NCBI RefSeq assembly: GCF_026151205.1
Contig: NC_087076.1
Span: 16,341,919-16,401,918, forward strand
Direction of reading: 5' to 3'
DNA: 60,000 nucleotides
Source: Bolinopsis microptera
Taxonomy: Eukaryota > Ctenophora > Tentaculata > Lobata > Bolinopsidae
Position 1 is the stretch's first letter. Each line of letters begins with the position of its first letter. The notes beneath the pieces were generated by a model. That model searched no databases and had not been told where the DNA came from. It worked only from the letters and a program-made list of their open reading frames with translations. Shown in pieces: positions 57,631-60,000 of this stretch. The position numbers were made by a program, and so were the translations under genes.

Positions 57631-58380
57631 TTATTTGCTCATCACGATCTACTCATTACTGTTTATTTTAATTCGACATTGAATGTCAACTTGAATTAGT
57701 TCATGGCCGCCTGGCCAATAACATGGATGTTAAATTCATTCAAACGTATATTAATATCATGATATAATAATATTAAAAATTTATTTTAAACTAATAGTAA
57801 TACAATGATACATTAAACTACTACAATGTCAGGATCCCGCATAGTGCATTGGTAGTGTTGACATCATGTCGCTATTATTACCATGAAATCAATCACTTCA
57901 TCGGGCATCGCGCTAAAAAGCTAGAAACTAGGATAATCGTAACTGACTTATCATTCAGCATCATAGTGGGCCCAATGCCCATGCTTGTACAGGAGTTGCA
58001 TCTGCACTCGATATCTGTGTTTTGGTGACCAACAAGTCATTTGATTACATACATTTTAAGTATTTTGCATAGTAAACTAGCTTGCAAATCCACACTTTCT
58101 CTCAAGGTATATTTGTAGCTTATTCCATTGTGTAATTTGTATGTAATTGATTGATTCAAAAGATTAAAAAATGTGGGTATTTATATCAATTCTCCTCATT
58201 CCACTTACCGCTTTTCATCCTCACATAAATTTGTCATGCATCCACTTCCTGGAAGATTTCCACACCCAAGAGGCAGGTAGATCAGCATCTTCATGCTATC
58301 CTTTTGTAAGCCCCATAGGTTCAACTAAACACTTGTGCCTGTGGGTGGAAGACCGCACTCTGTAACGTGGGGCAATCTTC
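57631..58380. other. intergenic, nothing recognised
   Basis: AT-rich. It contains the shared CCTGGCCAATAACA flank word of the duplication unit (about 57711) but no gene. Confidence 0.4.
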
Positions 58381-58768
58381 CATGATGCCGTTCTTCTTCT
58401 CCCTACTTCGTCCCCCTACTTCTTCTCCCTACATCTTCTCCCTACATCTTCTTCCTACTTCTTCTCCCTACTTCTTCTCCCTACTTCTTCTCCCTACATC
58501 TTCTCCCTACTTCTTCTCCCTACTTCTTCTCCCTACTTCTTCTCCCTACTTCTTCTCCCTACTTCTTCTCCCTTCTTCTTCTCCCTACTTCTTCTCCCTA
58601 CTTCTTCTCACTACTTTTCTCCCTACTTCTTCTCCCTACTTCTTCTCCCAACTTCTTCTCCTTCTTCTTCTCCCTACTTCTTCTCCCTTCTTCTTCTCCC
58701 TACTTCTTCTCACTACTTTTTATCCCTACTTCTTCTCCCTACTTCGTCTCCCTACTTTTTCTCCCTAC
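58381..58768. repeat. CTTCTTCTCCCTA minisatellite
   Basis: About 30 units of 12-13 bp based on TTCTTCTCCCTAC. It gives pyrimidine-only repetitive frames (58367-58882) that are not genes. Its right end abuts pseudogene F exactly at the word CTCCaGCAGATG. Confidence 0.93.
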
Positions 58769-59575
58769 TCCAGCAGATGTTACACAACTGTACAGTCTAT
58801 CTCACTCCATTTCCTGAAAAGTACATGTGGTGTGGCACCGAAGAGGAGCATCTACATCGCTTCAATTCGACAAAGTGCGTGAGAAATATGTGGAAGAACG
58901 GATTACGGATAGGAGTGTCACAACAATAGGAGTGTTCTGGTAGATACCAGAACACTACCGTGATCAAGGTTATAAGACTAAAGGATCTGTCCAGATTATC
59001 CAGCTCTCCTAAGAGTAAGACTAAGACACCCTGTGGCTCTAGACGGACCGATCCAAGAGTCTTCGGTGGACAGTAGGACAACAGAAGAATCTGGCTAAAA
59101 TGGCTTCGGAGGCTGTAACAACCATTTAAAAGCTATAGAAATGGTTGAAGGTGAACCTTGGTTAAAAGACAAATACTTGAGAAACACTCACCATGAAATG
59201 TCACTTAAACCTTTTGAAACTGCGGAGAAAGTTTACTCATTTATCGGAGCTACTCTAACCGATCATATTAAAGAATGCATTTTAAATATAACTGGAGGCG
59301 AATCAGAAGGATTTTTAAATCGTCCCAAACATGCTTTCAATGTTTACAGGAATTCTACGGACATCGTCACAAAATGGAAGAAATTGTTCTCAGTCACCTT
59401 TAATACTGGGACGTTTTCTTAATTGAAGCTCAATGTAAACGGATGTTTGAACCGTTAATAGGTCATTTTTCCGTTGATACGATACCTGTTTTTTAAAATA
59501 AATTCAGCATTAGATGAGTTATATGACGAAATTGATTTTGGAAGAAACTGACGATCCTAATTTTAATTACGACTG
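58769..59575 (+). pseudogene. sulfotransferase copy F, 5'-truncated and degenerate
   Basis: Similarity to the array begins at CTCCAGCAGATGTTACACAA, the middle of the gene, directly after the minisatellite. It is A-type (EEEHLHRFNSTKCVRNMWK). It has several insertions and deletions: a short duplication around GGAGTGT (58908-58940), loss of much of the segment before the 3' site, and frameshifts at about 59080 and 59420. The longest surviving frame, 59141-59422, holds WLKDKYLRNTHHEMSLKPFE and YSFIGATLTDHI. It ends with remnants of the acidic tail. It is clearly non-functional and older than copy E. Confidence 0.9.
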
Positions 59576-60000
59576 ATTGCAAGTAGAATGCAAAAACTAT
59601 TCTGATTTATCGATTAAGATCAAAAATTTGTTAATGCTTACCCCAGACTGATAGTTTTTATGAAGAAGCTGCGGCGGAATGACAAGCTGAGCTCCGCCCA
59701 GTAAATCAATGCTTGATATACCACCGTACTCTAGCTTCTAGAATTTCGATATCACATTTTAAATCCGATTATTCAAAAGTGGTATTATTATACTCGGCAA
59801 ATTTATACAAAATAATGAATACATTGTTTAGAAAGCATGAAGAATCGTTATAGTTATTAATCAGGGTAAGACAATGAAGAAAAAAAAATCAACATGTAAT
59901 AACTATGATATGAAAGGGATATATATATTATTATATAATATGAAGAAGAAGAGCAAATTACCAGCTGAATTCACAAAAAAGTACGGTTGACACATGACAC
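59576..60000. other. intergenic, nothing recognised
   Basis: AT-rich 3' flank of pseudogene F up to the window edge. Confidence 0.4.

Noticed and set aside
58367-58882. 171-codon proline-serine-leucine frame
   Set aside because: Translation of the CTTCTTCTCCCTA minisatellite running into pseudogene F.

Overview
This window is nuclear DNA of an invertebrate animal. It is AT-rich, the genes have GT-AG introns, retrotransposons of the non-LTR type and many inverted-repeat elements are present, and a TTAGGG-type telomere-like tract occurs once. BBS1 implies a ciliated metazoan. A cnidarian is my best guess, but the sequence does not settle the phylum.

Layout. 1-1190 is a 5'-truncated LINE on the minus strand. 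1511-5709 is a complete four-exon BBS1 gene (plus strand), whose first coding exon is short and lies 2.1 kb upstream of the rest. 6300-7015 holds two small MITE-like elements, followed by an intronless TMEM42-like membrane protein (7309-7695). 8302-11578 is the most unusual object: a 3.25-kb composite bounded by a 12-bp direct repeat. It consists of 3.6 tandem 333-bp monomers, a unique linker, a ~60-bp hairpin-bearing VNTR, a unique 3' module and a 23-A tail. A LINE 3' fragment with its own target duplication sits inside the VNTR. This is the layout of an SVA-like non-autonomous retroelement.

12430-13447 (minus strand) encodes a three-exon, 178-residue protein that is one transmembrane helix plus one death domain. 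14-22 kb is mostly non-coding, with a CT microsatellite, an inverted-repeat element, a 57-bp tandem repeat and one orphan membrane-helix exon. 22640-29938 is a complete eight-exon secreted serpin. 30-41 kb is gene-poor and rich in DNA-transposon-like palindromes. These include two MITEs, a 1.4-kb long-TIR element and a 1.5-kb foldback element built from AGCGCT palindromes with an 8-bp target duplication and a telomere-like tract in its loop.

41.2-59.6 kb is a same-strand tandem array of Golgi carbohydrate sulfotransferases of the CHST1/3/6 type. Three copies are intact (42442, 48112, 53482), one is broken by a 44-bp deletion (56430), one is 5'-truncated (58769), and at least two positions hold only leader fragments. 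A full 5' leader precedes each intact copy. The array is interrupted by a recent LINE with a perfect 15-bp target duplication (44279-47290), and by a 2.4-kb element with perfect 41-bp TIRs and about 16 copies of one motif that reverse orientation at its centre (50789-53166).

The genes do not form a pathway. BBS1 serves ciliary traffic, the serpin is extracellular, the sulfotransferases act in the Golgi, and the death-domain protein is probably a membrane signalling adaptor. All assignments come from reading the sequence and family knowledge; no searches were run.
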